From NCBI GenBank assembly GCA_947487155.1, contig CANKVS010000031.1:1-48748 (forward strand): 48,748 bases of DNA. The letters run 5' to 3'. This stretch comes from an uncultured Flaviramulus sp. (GTDB lineage Bacteria > Bacteroidota > Bacteroidia > Flavobacteriales > Flavobacteriaceae). Below, in pieces: positions 19,001 to 27,775 of the stretch (the first letter of the stretch is position 1; each line of letters opens with the position of its first letter). The notes under the pieces were generated by a model. It had not been told where the DNA came from. It did no database searches and saw only the letters and a program-made list of their open reading frames with translations. The position numbers and the translations under genes were made by a program.

Positions 19001-19312
19001 TGCTTTTTGGGTAACATCATCAAATACCATATTACCCTTATTTAAGTATAATTTGTTTTTCACCATATTTCCTGTGAAATAGATATCAGGAAGATTATCA
19101 TTATTTATATCTCCTATTGACACCCCTCCACCATTGTAGTAGTACAGGTAGTCTAAAATATTTAAGTGCTCACTATTCTGTAAATCATTACTGAACCCAA
19201 TATTTGAAACTTCTTTTTTTAAAGATGTAAAAAGTGCATTTTCTTTATTATCATTACAATTAAAAATGAACAAGCAAATAAATATGATTATATAAATTTT
19301 AGCTTTACTCAT
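16019..19312 (-). CDS. FG-GAP/VCBS repeat and ASPIC/UnbV lipoprotein (CRTAC1-like), copy 2
   Basis: A 1097-residue surface lipoprotein candidate: signal peptide ending FICLFIFNC (Cys19) followed by an acidic stretch like Bacteroidota surface-export signals. It carries many FG-GAP/VCBS repeats built on D-x-D/N-x-D-G calcium-binding loops, for example GDINNDNLPDIYFTGN, DINGDGLLDIYVC and GDLDNDGDIDIVTNN, forming one or two beta-propellers. Around residues 520-590 lies an ASPIC/UnbV segment (YGIGTKVFSY...RGFQSSSEPILHFG). It is paralogous to the gene immediately upstream, with a 4-base overlap. Such proteins accompany SusCD systems and probably bind or present extracellular ligands; no catalytic role can be seen. 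Confidence 0.85.
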   Translation of the reverse strand: MSKAKIYIIIFICLFIFNCNDNKENALFTSLKKEVSNIGFSNDLQNSEHLNILDYLYYYNGGGVSIGDINNDNLPDIYFTGNMVKNKLYLNKGNMVFDDVTQKAGVSGSSDWNTGTIMVDINGDGLLDIYVCAVVGINKFEGHNELFINNGNGTFTERAKEFGLDFKNYGTTAAFFDYDLDGDLDMYLLNHAIHTEDSFGKASIRDNRTNKSGDKLLRNDNGIFTDVSDKSGIYGSPNGYGLGLAISDFNQDGYPDIYVGNDFHEDDYFYINNGNGTFTESLKNYFGHVSKFSMGNDVADINHDGFPDLISLDMLPYNETVLKKSHSGNNNSFSLEKIQTQDLGYHYQYSRNMLHLNKNGKFFSEVGLLGNVAATDWSWSALFADFNNDGEQDLFISNGIPKRPNDLDYMNFMSNDFIKQKMKDTRLIDNEALSKMPSGAVPNKIFRGTESFKFINKSEWISDDSIISNGTALGDLDNDGDIDIVTNNLNAPATIYKNNANNNTYFKIELRYNTSNTYGIGTKVFSYHNGKTQYKELFTSRGFQSSSEPILHFGYDDTISTIDSLVVIWPNNEEERFYNVNLRQTFKPKYKATPKKRYFAYSSLNLLKKPLFKKSSLFGIDYKHTENTYIDFNRQKLIPYSISQKGPATTVGDIDGDGENDIFFGSSKHFKSRTYILKDTTFIESSLKAVVNDSICEDEAACIFDINNDGKNDIYVASGGGEFYGTSKALKDRLYINNDTTFIKTTLPEFYINTSVIKPYDYDKDGDLDLFIGVSAISNDFGNQPSSYLLKNNQGKLQEEPVQSLNKIGMVTDAIWTDFNNDGWEDLIVVGEWMAPVFLKNDKSKLVDVSHSYLDKKLNGLWRTIVSFDIDHDGDKDYLLGNWGLNSKFKASETFPMKMYYGDFDGNSASETIVAIEKNKKYYPTMGLDKLSSQLESLTRKKTKDYTSFAGKSLYELFNKKLLESGSLLEVHTLASGYLKNNSGNYTFVPFSNELQTSTINCFLNFDFDNNGQEDVLCAGNFFGVDSYHGKLDAFPSALIKGVNNILLGHEIDLDLSKKQVKALNIVYIKEAPYLLVTINNEAPEFYKIKSYQNKEK

Positions 19313-22300
19313 TCTAAAGTATACGTCTTTGGGGTTTGATTATTTATACCCACTATAAAGAATTTTTTACCTTCGGCATTTGTAAAAGGAACTATATTTT
19401 TAATCTCTCCTTTTACTAAAAATCCTGATTTGGAATAAGGCGTCCATTTATACCCATTTTTATTGCCAAGTAATATACCACCATAATTAGCATCTAATCT
19501 TGAAAATTGAGGTTTCAAATTATAATTATTACCTCCAAATATAATGTCCTTAACGCCATCATTATTAACATCTAAAACCATAAGCGCATTTATATTTGAA
19601 AATTGCGCTTCTTTAGGTAATGGCATTATTTTAAAATTTCCGTTGCCTTGGTTTAAGGCTATTGTGCTTTTATTGGTAACTATGGTTCTAACAATAGAGC
19701 TATTAATTTTTTCTTCTGAAAAAAGTTCTTGAATAGATTTTTTTGAGTAATCTGAAAATTTTAAATTTTGTTTTTTAATATGCGGAAGCTGATTGGTTAA
19801 TTCTTGCTTTAAGGTAATTGGCTTATCTTGACCTTTAATGTGTAATGTAATTATTTGCTCTATAGTACCATTATCATCAAAATCATTAACAAAAAGCTTC
19901 ATAGGTTTTTTTTCGGTAGCTATATATGGCGAATTGACTCCTTGATTACCAAGGATTAAATCGTTATCACCATCACCGTCTAAATCAGACACGACTATAG
20001 TATTCCATCTTCCTGAAAGCTTATTTAAGGAATTTTTTAATATACTTAATTTTCCTTCTGAATATTTTAAGGTTACTGGACTTCCCCAATCGGTAGTAAT
20101 TATCAGTTCTTTTTTTGTATCATTATCAATATCTTCCCATATGGCATCAGTTATCATACCTATTCTCATCAAATCCGAAGCTCTTTTCTTAGTAATATCT
20201 AAAAAATTACCATTACCATCATTTTCTAAAAGTAAATGTTTAGGGCTAACACCATAAATACCTGGAATACTTCTTGCGCCAATAAAAACATCAATATCGC
20301 CATCATCATCAAAATCTTCTGCTGTTATTACCGATACATTGTTTGTGGTTGCTGGTATAATTTTTGCTTTTTCAAAACTACCATCACCATTATTAAAATA
20401 CAAACGATTTATATTGGTTTGTATATAGTTGGTTTCATTACCTCCAGACCCTACTAAAAGATCTTGATCTCCATCATTATCTGCATCAAACATTATGGCT
20501 GCTGTATCTTCTAAAATACTTTCATTTACAAATGTAGTTTGCTTTTTTTCTGTAAAATTGCCTTTTCCATCTTGTATGTATATACTACCTATTTGTTCTC
20601 TTGACCCGCCTAAATAAATATCGTCATGCCCATCATTATTAACATCTCCAACTGCTATTGCTGGTCCCTCTCTGGAAATCATTTCGTAAATAAGGCCTTC
20701 ATAATCAAAATCTATAAAATGATTTTCTTTATGTGGTTTTAAAGTGTTCTTTATTTCTTTTGTTAATAAATAATTTTGCTCTTCTCTATTTATTAAAGGG
20801 CTATTAGCTGCTTTGTTTTGATATATTGTAAGGGTCGTATCAACTGCTATATTTTTTACATACTGAATATCGTTATTTGGCCAAGTAATTTTTAATGAAT
20901 CAACTTTAGCTACTTTCCCTAAACCAATTGTCATGGTATAATCAATAGATGATTGAAAGCCTCTTGTAGGTACAAGCTCTTGTTTTATTAATGTTCCATC
21001 TTTTTTAAAGATTTCTACAACGCTTCCAATACCATACGTGTTAGGTGCATTTCCTTTTAATTTAAGCTTTATAAAATTATTATCTAATTTTTGTTGAGAT
21101 AGGTTTTGGTAAATAAAAAGAGGCTGATTTAAGTTATTTACAATCAAATCTAAATCGCCATCATTATCCAGATCGCCATAGGCAGCTCCATTTGAAAAGG
21201 ATGGTGTATTTAAGCCCCATATGGCTGAGTTACTAGAAAATGTAAGGTCTTTATTGTTTTTAAAAGTATAATTGGGAATAGGGTTACTTGGCATTTTATT
21301 AATAACTGTTTCAATCTCTTCTTTTTTGCCCGACAAAACCATTTTCCTAATAATATCATTAGCAAAGAAATCTATAAAATCTTGATTTGTTAAATCTCGA
21401 TAAATACCATTACAAACATAAATATCTTTATAACCATCGTTATCCATATCAAAAATAAGTGCCCCCCAGCTCCAGTCTGTTTTGGCTACATTAGCGTAAT
21501 TTGCAATGTCAAAAAAACCATTTCCTTCTAAATTTAATTGTAATGTATTATGCATGGATTGATTGTAAAAATCCATTTTCTGTTTTCTCAAATGCAAATC
21601 ATAAGAATCAAAATGAGTGGTATTTTTTAAACGTTCGTCTCCTTCAGGGTGCATATCTGTTACAAAAATATCTGGTCTACCATCATTATTAATATCTGCT
21701 ATATCACCTCCCATTGAAAACATGCTTGAATGTGACATTTTATTTTTAATATCTTCTGTAAACGTACCATCTTGATTGTTAATATAGAGGTAATCATGCT
21801 CATAAAAATCATTAGATACATAAATGTCTGGATAACTATCGTTATTGATATCTGAAATAGCCACCCCTAATCCAAAACCTATTAAGCTTCCATAAATACC
21901 GGATTCTTCACTAACATCAACAAAATAATTATTATCATTTCTAAAAAGTTTATCACCTCCTCCTTTGAACATTTCAGGCAATTCCCAATCATTAGCTCTA
22001 AGGCTTCTTTTATTTGAATAGTTAAGTGTGTTTACAGGAAGGAAGCTATTGTTAAGAATATATGCGTCCAAATCACCATCTTTATCATAATCAAAAAAAG
22101 CAGTGTGTGTAGTAAATCCGCTATCTGCTAGATTATATGTTTCTGCCGCGTCTGTAAATGTTAAATCTCCATTATTTATAAAAAGTTCATTTTTTTGGTT
22201 ATCGCCCTTTATATTGCCTGCATTACAGACGTAAATATCTAAAAAACCATCTGCATTAATATCTACCATCACAACACCTGTTGACCATGCACGCTTTCCC

Positions 22301-22641
22301 GTTGATCCTGATGATTCGGAAATGTCTTGAAATTGAAAATTTCCCTTATTAAGGTATAATTTATTTTCTCCAAGATTAGACGTAAGATACATATCCGGAA
22401 GGCCATCATTATTAATATCTCCCAAGGCTACGCCACCACCATTATAAAAGTTACGGTAATTGAATATATTAAAATCTTTTTGATTATATACAGTATTTTG
22501 AAACTTAACACCAGTTTCAATACTATCTAATAATTTAAAAAGGGTTGTATCTTTTTTGTGTTCTGTGTTTGTTTGCTTATTGCAGTTAATAAAAATGAAA
22601 GTCCATAACAAAAGTAATAAATGTTTTTTAAAAAAATGCAT
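19309..22641 (-). CDS. FG-GAP/VCBS repeat and ASPIC/UnbV lipoprotein (CRTAC1-like), copy 1
   Basis: A 1110-residue paralogue of the downstream 1097-residue protein with the same architecture: lipoprotein signal (FIFINC, Cys20), N-terminal FG-GAP run (GDINNDGLPDMYLTSN, DINADGFLDIYVC), an ASPIC/UnbV segment near residues 530-600 (YGIGSVVEIF...TRGFQSSIDYTM), then a second FG-GAP run (GDVNNDGHDDIYLGGS, FDADNDGDQDLLVGSG). The two copies are clearly related but widely diverged, so the duplication is old and both are presumably under selection for different ligands or a heterodimeric role. It overlaps the next gene by 4 bases and lies 201 bases below susD, with a 36-bp palindrome between. Confidence 0.85.
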   Translation of the reverse strand: MHFFKKHLLLLLWTFIFINCNKQTNTEHKKDTTLFKLLDSIETGVKFQNTVYNQKDFNIFNYRNFYNGGGVALGDINNDGLPDMYLTSNLGENKLYLNKGNFQFQDISESSGSTGKRAWSTGVVMVDINADGFLDIYVCNAGNIKGDNQKNELFINNGDLTFTDAAETYNLADSGFTTHTAFFDYDKDGDLDAYILNNSFLPVNTLNYSNKRSLRANDWELPEMFKGGGDKLFRNDNNYFVDVSEESGIYGSLIGFGLGVAISDINNDSYPDIYVSNDFYEHDYLYINNQDGTFTEDIKNKMSHSSMFSMGGDIADINNDGRPDIFVTDMHPEGDERLKNTTHFDSYDLHLRKQKMDFYNQSMHNTLQLNLEGNGFFDIANYANVAKTDWSWGALIFDMDNDGYKDIYVCNGIYRDLTNQDFIDFFANDIIRKMVLSGKKEEIETVINKMPSNPIPNYTFKNNKDLTFSSNSAIWGLNTPSFSNGAAYGDLDNDGDLDLIVNNLNQPLFIYQNLSQQKLDNNFIKLKLKGNAPNTYGIGSVVEIFKKDGTLIKQELVPTRGFQSSIDYTMTIGLGKVAKVDSLKITWPNNDIQYVKNIAVDTTLTIYQNKAANSPLINREEQNYLLTKEIKNTLKPHKENHFIDFDYEGLIYEMISREGPAIAVGDVNNDGHDDIYLGGSREQIGSIYIQDGKGNFTEKKQTTFVNESILEDTAAIMFDADNDGDQDLLVGSGGNETNYIQTNINRLYFNNGDGSFEKAKIIPATTNNVSVITAEDFDDDGDIDVFIGARSIPGIYGVSPKHLLLENDGNGNFLDITKKRASDLMRIGMITDAIWEDIDNDTKKELIITTDWGSPVTLKYSEGKLSILKNSLNKLSGRWNTIVVSDLDGDGDNDLILGNQGVNSPYIATEKKPMKLFVNDFDDNGTIEQIITLHIKGQDKPITLKQELTNQLPHIKKQNLKFSDYSKKSIQELFSEEKINSSIVRTIVTNKSTIALNQGNGNFKIMPLPKEAQFSNINALMVLDVNNDGVKDIIFGGNNYNLKPQFSRLDANYGGILLGNKNGYKWTPYSKSGFLVKGEIKNIVPFTNAEGKKFFIVGINNQTPKTYTLE

Positions 22642-22771
22642 GTGAGAATTATTTATAAATTAAAAAACCCTAGGAAATCTAATATAAATTTCCAGGCTAT
22701 TTATACAAAAAGAGACTAACTAAAAAAGAGTTAAAATGCAAAGCGAAAATATATAAAACTATATATTTAAT

Positions 22772-22807
22772 TTAACAAAACCCTCTTCATGAAGAGGGTT
22801 TTGTTAA
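22772..22807. terminator. 36-bp perfect palindrome after susD
   Basis: A self-complementary sequence with stem arms TTAACAAAACCCTCTTC and GAAGAGGGTTTTGTTAA closed at CATG, 36 bases below the susD stop. This is probably a terminator or processing hairpin that lowers expression of the FG-GAP genes relative to susCD. Such differential expression by an intergenic hairpin is common in SusCD operons; here it is inferred from position. Confidence 0.65.
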
Positions 22808-22842
22808 AAATCCAGAACGATAAAATATTAATTCTGTCAATT

Positions 22843-24363
22843 TTAGTAACCCGAATTCTGAGTTAAGTTTGAATTTACATCTAATGCCGCTTGCGGAATA
22901 GGAAATACCCTTCTATGCGATTCATTATTTGTTTTAAACTTCCAGATTGTTGTTGTAAATTTACCATGTCTAATCATATCTGTTCTTCTTGTAATGCCAA
23001 AAGCAAGTTCTCTTCCTCTTTCGTTAAATACATCTTCAATAGTAGCTGATGCTAACGGTGCTATACCAGCTCTTTCTCTAATAGGATTCATAGTTGTTGC
23101 GGCTTCTGTATTTTGCCCCAATCGTGCTTGAGCTTCAGCTTTTGCTAAAACAATTTCTGCCAGTGTATAAATTACAAAATCAAAATCAAATTCATTACCT
23201 ACAGGCGTTGTCCCAATAGAATTGTACTTAAAAGGCCTAACCCCTGCAGATTCTATAATATCTCCTGTTATGAAAAGATCAGGAAAATCCAATGTAAAGT
23301 CTAATGGCGTTCCTTGTCTCGTCATTATCATAGTGGCACCATCTTTTTCATATTGTTGTCCTTCCAACATCCATGCTGTTTTACGAGCATCACCATCTTC
23401 AAACGTATTATAAAAATCTGCTATAGTACAATAGCCATTCCAACCTCCACCTGGGACGTCTAATGAGTTACCTTGATTATAGTGTGCCATTCTTCTTGGC
23501 CAGTTGTTCCCATGGCTAGCCCCAACAGAAGCTGCTTGCACCCATATATTCTCTGTGGAAGATTGGTTACCAGCACCCCAGTTATTAGCAAGTCCCCCGG
23601 TTACCAAACTATGCTGTCCAGAATTAATTAAATCATTAGCTACAGAAATAACATCGCTCCATCGAGCAGTACCTGTATAACTTTCTGCATTTAAATACAA
23701 ATTGGTTAACATAGCACGAGCCACATCTTTATCTACAAAACCTCTTAAACTTCCCACTGCAGGCAAATCTTGAATGGCTGCTATTAATTCAGTTTCCACA
23801 AAATCAAATATTACTTGAGGTGTAGCATTAGCTGCTAGATTATTAGGGTCTATCTTAGCTTCTGTTACCAAAGCAGGTCTGCCAAAAAGATCTAGTAAAT
23901 GCAGATATGAAAAGGCTCTTAATGCTTTTGCTTCAGCTAAAGCAACCTTTTGAGAATCACTTAAATCACCAATCTCTTCTATTATCTCAATGATAGTATT
24001 AGCTCTTGCTATAACTCTGTAAAAACTTGACCATGCACCGTTGCAAAACGGATGATTTGCATTCCAAGTATGTGTAGTCATTTCTACAAAGTTATTCCCT
24101 TCTAACCAATCTGCGCCTCTAACAGGAATCATCAAATCATCAGCCGATACCTGTAAGCCAGTAAAATTATTGTTGTTGGTAAGAAAACGGGTTGCTGCAT
24201 ACACACTGGCTAAACCCAGTTGGTTTTCTGTATCATTTGTAAAAAAATTAGCGCCGTCTGCTGAACTGAATAATTCTTCATCTAAATCTGTACAACCTAC
24301 TGTCATAAGCAGGATAACGAATAATGTGAATTTAGCGCAATGTATTCTTTTTATATTTTTCAT
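22843..24363 (-). CDS. SusD/RagB-family outer-membrane lipoprotein
   Basis: Surface lipoprotein of 506 residues that captures a nutrient, usually a glycan, and forms the lid of the SusC transporter. The lipobox VGCTDLDEELF (Cys24) is typical, with an acidic export signal after the cysteine. The N-terminal TPR-like SusD region follows (ASVYAATRFL, then ALAEAKALRAFSYLHLLDLFG), and the C-terminal region contains FVIYTLAEIVLAKAEAQARLG and NERGRELAFGITRRTDMIRHGKF with the terminal FPIPQAALDVN. Length is normal. It begins 10 bases after susC. The substrate is not predictable from this protein alone. Confidence 0.93.
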   Translation of the reverse strand: MKNIKRIHCAKFTLFVILLMTVGCTDLDEELFSSADGANFFTNDTENQLGLASVYAATRFLTNNNNFTGLQVSADDLMIPVRGADWLEGNNFVEMTTHTWNANHPFCNGAWSSFYRVIARANTIIEIIEEIGDLSDSQKVALAEAKALRAFSYLHLLDLFGRPALVTEAKIDPNNLAANATPQVIFDFVETELIAAIQDLPAVGSLRGFVDKDVARAMLTNLYLNAESYTGTARWSDVISVANDLINSGQHSLVTGGLANNWGAGNQSSTENIWVQAASVGASHGNNWPRRMAHYNQGNSLDVPGGGWNGYCTIADFYNTFEDGDARKTAWMLEGQQYEKDGATMIMTRQGTPLDFTLDFPDLFITGDIIESAGVRPFKYNSIGTTPVGNEFDFDFVIYTLAEIVLAKAEAQARLGQNTEAATTMNPIRERAGIAPLASATIEDVFNERGRELAFGITRRTDMIRHGKFTTTIWKFKTNNESHRRVFPIPQAALDVNSNLTQNSGY

Positions 24364-24373
24364 TTTTTTTTAT

Positions 24374-27300
24374 TTAAAAGTTAACATTAAGGCCTAAAGT
24401 AAAGGTTATTGGTCTTGGATATGTTAAATAATCAAGTCCCGGTGCCCCTCCTGTAACAACTTCTGGATCTTCTCCTGAGTAATTGGTAATGACAAATACA
24501 TTTTGACCAGATAATGATATTCTTACTTGATCAGTAAATTTCAATACATTGTCAGGTAGTGTATAACCTAAAGTAAAATTGTCTAATCTAAAAAATGATG
24601 CGTTTTCCACAAATCTGGAAGAAAACCCACGAGCTGGATTTGTTTCGCCTTCTTCAAAAGCACCTCTTATAGCATTTCTATTTGGTAAACGTGTAGGCCC
24701 GCTAAAAGCCCATGCCGTGTTATTGAATACTTCTATACCAGATATACCTCTAAAGAATAAACTTAGATCCCAATTTTTATAACTTAAATTAGAAGATACA
24801 GAATAGGTGAAATCAGGTTGCGCATCTCCAATAAAGGTTCTGTCATCACTATCAACGGTTCCATCTCCATTTAAATCTACGTAGCTTTCCTGACCATTAA
24901 CGATACCATCATAAACTAATCCATAAAAAGAGTTTAGAGGTTGTCCTGCTTCTATACGATATATGGCAACAGGAGGAGCACCTTCACCGGATATGTTACC
25001 AAATGAAAGGTTATCAGAACCGAAACTATCATTACTTATAGCCAACACTTCATTTTTTAAAGTAGCAAAAACAAAGCCTAAATCCCATGAAAAGTCTTCA
25101 TTATTAACCACTTCATAATTTAGAGTTCCTTCTATACCTGAATTCTTTACAGAACCAATATTTGTTATAAATGAACTAGGGTCACTTGGAGGTGGTGCAG
25201 CTACTCGCAAAAGTAAATCTCTGGTTTCAGAATTATAATATTCAATACCTCCTGATAGTTTTCCACCTAATAAGCCCCAATCTAAACCAATATTAAAAGT
25301 TTCTGTAGTTTCCCATTTTAAATCAGGTTCAGGAAAGGTTGTAAAGAATAAGGCTTGTGATACAAAACCTCCAAAATCATACTGTCCTACACTACCCAAA
25401 CCAGGTAATGATTGGTAAGGCTGAATGGCCTGATTACCAATAGAACCAAATGAACCTTTCAGTTTTAAATCACTGAAAACAGATTGATTTTTCATAAAAC
25501 CTTCATTAATAATACGCCATGCAGCTGATACTGCTGGGAAATAAGCATATTTATTATTGGCTCCAAACCTACTGGAACCATCTGCTCTAAGTACAGCACT
25601 AATAATATAGCGGCTGTCATGATTGTATTGAGCACGACCAAAGTAAGAGATCAATCTTGAGGAGGATCTACCTACACCTGGAGCCAGTGGATCTGAATTA
25701 GAACTAAAACTATTAAAGCCTAAATTGTCAAAAGTCAAATCATTAGCCCTAGCACTAAATCCTTCAGAATCAAATTGTTGAAAAGAGTACCCTCCCACAA
25801 CCTGTAAACTATTCTGGCCTTCAGACCCAAAAGTAGTATCATAGGTAAGATAAGTTTCTAATAATTTACTACTATTGGTTCTTGTGCTTCGCGAAGCAAA
25901 ACCATTAGGGGCCGCTCCAAAACCTCTAGCAACATGAGTTCTTCGTTCCCCAACGCCATAATCAACTCCTACATTTCCGGTTAATGTAAGGCTTTTAACC
26001 AATTTTAATTTAGCCTCCAAATTCCCCAATATTCTGGAATCAACAGATCTATCGGTAATATCCTCATACGTTTTTACCGGGTTTGCAAAGTTTCCATTGG
26101 TAGAGAATTCACCATTAGCATCCCTAACCGTTTGGGTTGGGCTAAAATTAAATAAACCATTAAGTATCCCTCCAAAGAAATTACCGGTTTGCTCGTTAGG
26201 GGCATAGCCTCTGTTTATCTTCGAAGCCGTTAAGTTAGATGATATATTCAGACGGTCATCTAATACAGATTGGTTAAAGTTAAACCTACCTGTTAACCTT
26301 TCTAATCCGGAGTTAAACAATACCCCTTCACTATCTGAATAACTGATGGAAGCTCTATATGAATTACCATTTCCGCCACCACTATAAGCTATATTGTGCT
26401 GTTGTGAAAAAGATGTTCTAAACAATTCATCTTGCCAATCGGTATTAGCTCCAGAATCAACCAATGGGCTCAAACCTTGACCTTCTAGATCTAAATCACG
26501 TAACTCGTCTGCCGAGTAGATATCAAATCTATTTCTAATATATCCTACTGAAGCACTCACAGTATAACTTAATTTTGCTTCACCAGATTTTCCTTTTTTT
26601 GTAGTTATGATAACGACACCATTAGCTCCCCTGGAACCATAAATCGCTGCTGCTGCAGCATCTTTTAAAATGTTTATAGAGGCTATGTCATTAGGGTTTA
26701 AAAAAGCAAGCGGGTTTCCTGGGTCTGTATTTAGACCCCCATTGCCTCCAATACCGCCGCCGCCAGGTACTGTAGCAGCGTTAGTAATAGGAACACCATC
26801 TACAATATATAAAGGCTCATTACTAGCTGTAATAGATTTTCCACCTCTCACCCTGATACGGATACTGGATCCTGGTTCTCCATTAGACTGTGTAATATTA
26901 ACACCGGCAGCCTTACCCTGTATAAGCTGTTCCGGACTGGAAATAACACCTTGATTAAAATCTTCGGCTTTAACCGATACAACCGATGTGGTTTGATCTT
27001 CTTTTTTAACAGCACCATATCCTACAAGAATAATTTCATCTAAAGATTCAGTGTCTTCAAGTAAAGTAATGGTTAAATTAGTTTGATTATTTACATCTAC
27101 TTCTTGTGTAGTAAACCCTATAAAGGATACAATAATTGTAGCATTTCCACTACTCAAATCTAAAGAAAACTTACCATCAAAATCAGATTGTGTGCCATTT
27201 GCAGTTCCTTTTTCTATAATATTAGCTCCTGGTAATGGTTGCCCACTAACATCTAAAATAGCACCTGTAATTTTAATTTGAAAATCATCGGTTTTCTTTT

Positions 27301-27682
27301 CTAAAACCTCAACAGATTTCTTTTTAACTATTACTGTTTCATTTTCAGTAAATTTATACGTAAAGTTAATTGGCAATAGGCATTTATCTAACAAGGTTTT
27401 TGCTTTAATAACTCCTTTTTCTAAATAAACTTTTGGAGCTTTTTTAATCAAGTCGTGCCTATATATAAATTTATATTTGGCTTGTTTATTAATAAGCCTA
27501 AACACTTGTTTAACAGTTAGTGTTTCATTCGCACTAATTGTAATATCTGCATTTTGGGAAAAGCCTTCACTAGGCCCAAAAGCAAATGTAATTGCACAGC
27601 AGAGAAAAACAAAGATTCTCATAATTGATTTTAAGAACACATCTTTAATAAAAGTGTGCTCAATAGTAAATTTAAAATTCAT
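24374..27682 (-). CDS. SusC/RagA-family TonB-dependent transporter with STN domain
   Basis: A 1102-residue outer-membrane transporter that imports the ligand bound by SusD using TonB energy. Order: a long N-terminal signal region (cleavage near FSQ, about residue 43), an STN signalling domain (about 44-125; ADITISANETLTVKQVFRLI), a carboxypeptidase-regulatory-like beta domain (about 136-213; GQPLPGANIIEKGT), a plug (LDEIILVGYGAVKKEDQTTS and GVNITQSNGEPGSSIRIRVR), then the barrel. The STN domain marks a transducer-type receptor that signals to a FecR anti-sigma factor, and one is encoded directly upstream. An internal Met at residue 21 is an alternative start, but the long N-terminal form is common in this family. 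Confidence 0.94.
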   Translation of the reverse strand: MNFKFTIEHTFIKDVFLKSIMRIFVFLCCAITFAFGPSEGFSQNADITISANETLTVKQVFRLINKQAKYKFIYRHDLIKKAPKVYLEKGVIKAKTLLDKCLLPINFTYKFTENETVIVKKKSVEVLEKKTDDFQIKITGAILDVSGQPLPGANIIEKGTANGTQSDFDGKFSLDLSSGNATIIVSFIGFTTQEVDVNNQTNLTITLLEDTESLDEIILVGYGAVKKEDQTTSVVSVKAEDFNQGVISSPEQLIQGKAAGVNITQSNGEPGSSIRIRVRGGKSITASNEPLYIVDGVPITNAATVPGGGGIGGNGGLNTDPGNPLAFLNPNDIASINILKDAAAAAIYGSRGANGVVIITTKKGKSGEAKLSYTVSASVGYIRNRFDIYSADELRDLDLEGQGLSPLVDSGANTDWQDELFRTSFSQQHNIAYSGGGNGNSYRASISYSDSEGVLFNSGLERLTGRFNFNQSVLDDRLNISSNLTASKINRGYAPNEQTGNFFGGILNGLFNFSPTQTVRDANGEFSTNGNFANPVKTYEDITDRSVDSRILGNLEAKLKLVKSLTLTGNVGVDYGVGERRTHVARGFGAAPNGFASRSTRTNSSKLLETYLTYDTTFGSEGQNSLQVVGGYSFQQFDSEGFSARANDLTFDNLGFNSFSSNSDPLAPGVGRSSSRLISYFGRAQYNHDSRYIISAVLRADGSSRFGANNKYAYFPAVSAAWRIINEGFMKNQSVFSDLKLKGSFGSIGNQAIQPYQSLPGLGSVGQYDFGGFVSQALFFTTFPEPDLKWETTETFNIGLDWGLLGGKLSGGIEYYNSETRDLLLRVAAPPPSDPSSFITNIGSVKNSGIEGTLNYEVVNNEDFSWDLGFVFATLKNEVLAISNDSFGSDNLSFGNISGEGAPPVAIYRIEAGQPLNSFYGLVYDGIVNGQESYVDLNGDGTVDSDDRTFIGDAQPDFTYSVSSNLSYKNWDLSLFFRGISGIEVFNNTAWAFSGPTRLPNRNAIRGAFEEGETNPARGFSSRFVENASFFRLDNFTLGYTLPDNVLKFTDQVRISLSGQNVFVITNYSGEDPEVVTGGAPGLDYLTYPRPITFTLGLNVNF

Positions 27683-27729
27683 AAATTTGCATTGATTTAG
27701 TTAAACATTGTTTTAATTAATTATCGCTT

Positions 27730-27770
27730 AGGAAAAAGGCTATTACTGTCGAATGTGTTAGTCTTTTCCT
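27730..27770. promoter_or_regulatory. Hairpin in the fecR-susC intergenic leader
   Basis: AGGAAAAAGGCTA (27730-27742) pairs imperfectly with TAGTCTTTTCCT (27759-27770), with one bulge and a G-U pair, around a loop of about 16 bases. It lies in the 93-base gap between fecR and susC. It could be a terminator/attenuator for readthrough from fecR, or an RNA-processing structure in the susC leader. The run of T after the structure is on the plus strand, which weakens a simple minus-strand terminator reading. Confidence 0.35.
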
Positions 27771-27775
27771 TTTTT

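Noticed and set aside
16019..22641. FG-GAP gene pair as a recent tandem duplication
   Set aside because: The two products share architecture but only scattered identity, and there are no long matching DNA stretches, so the duplication is ancient.
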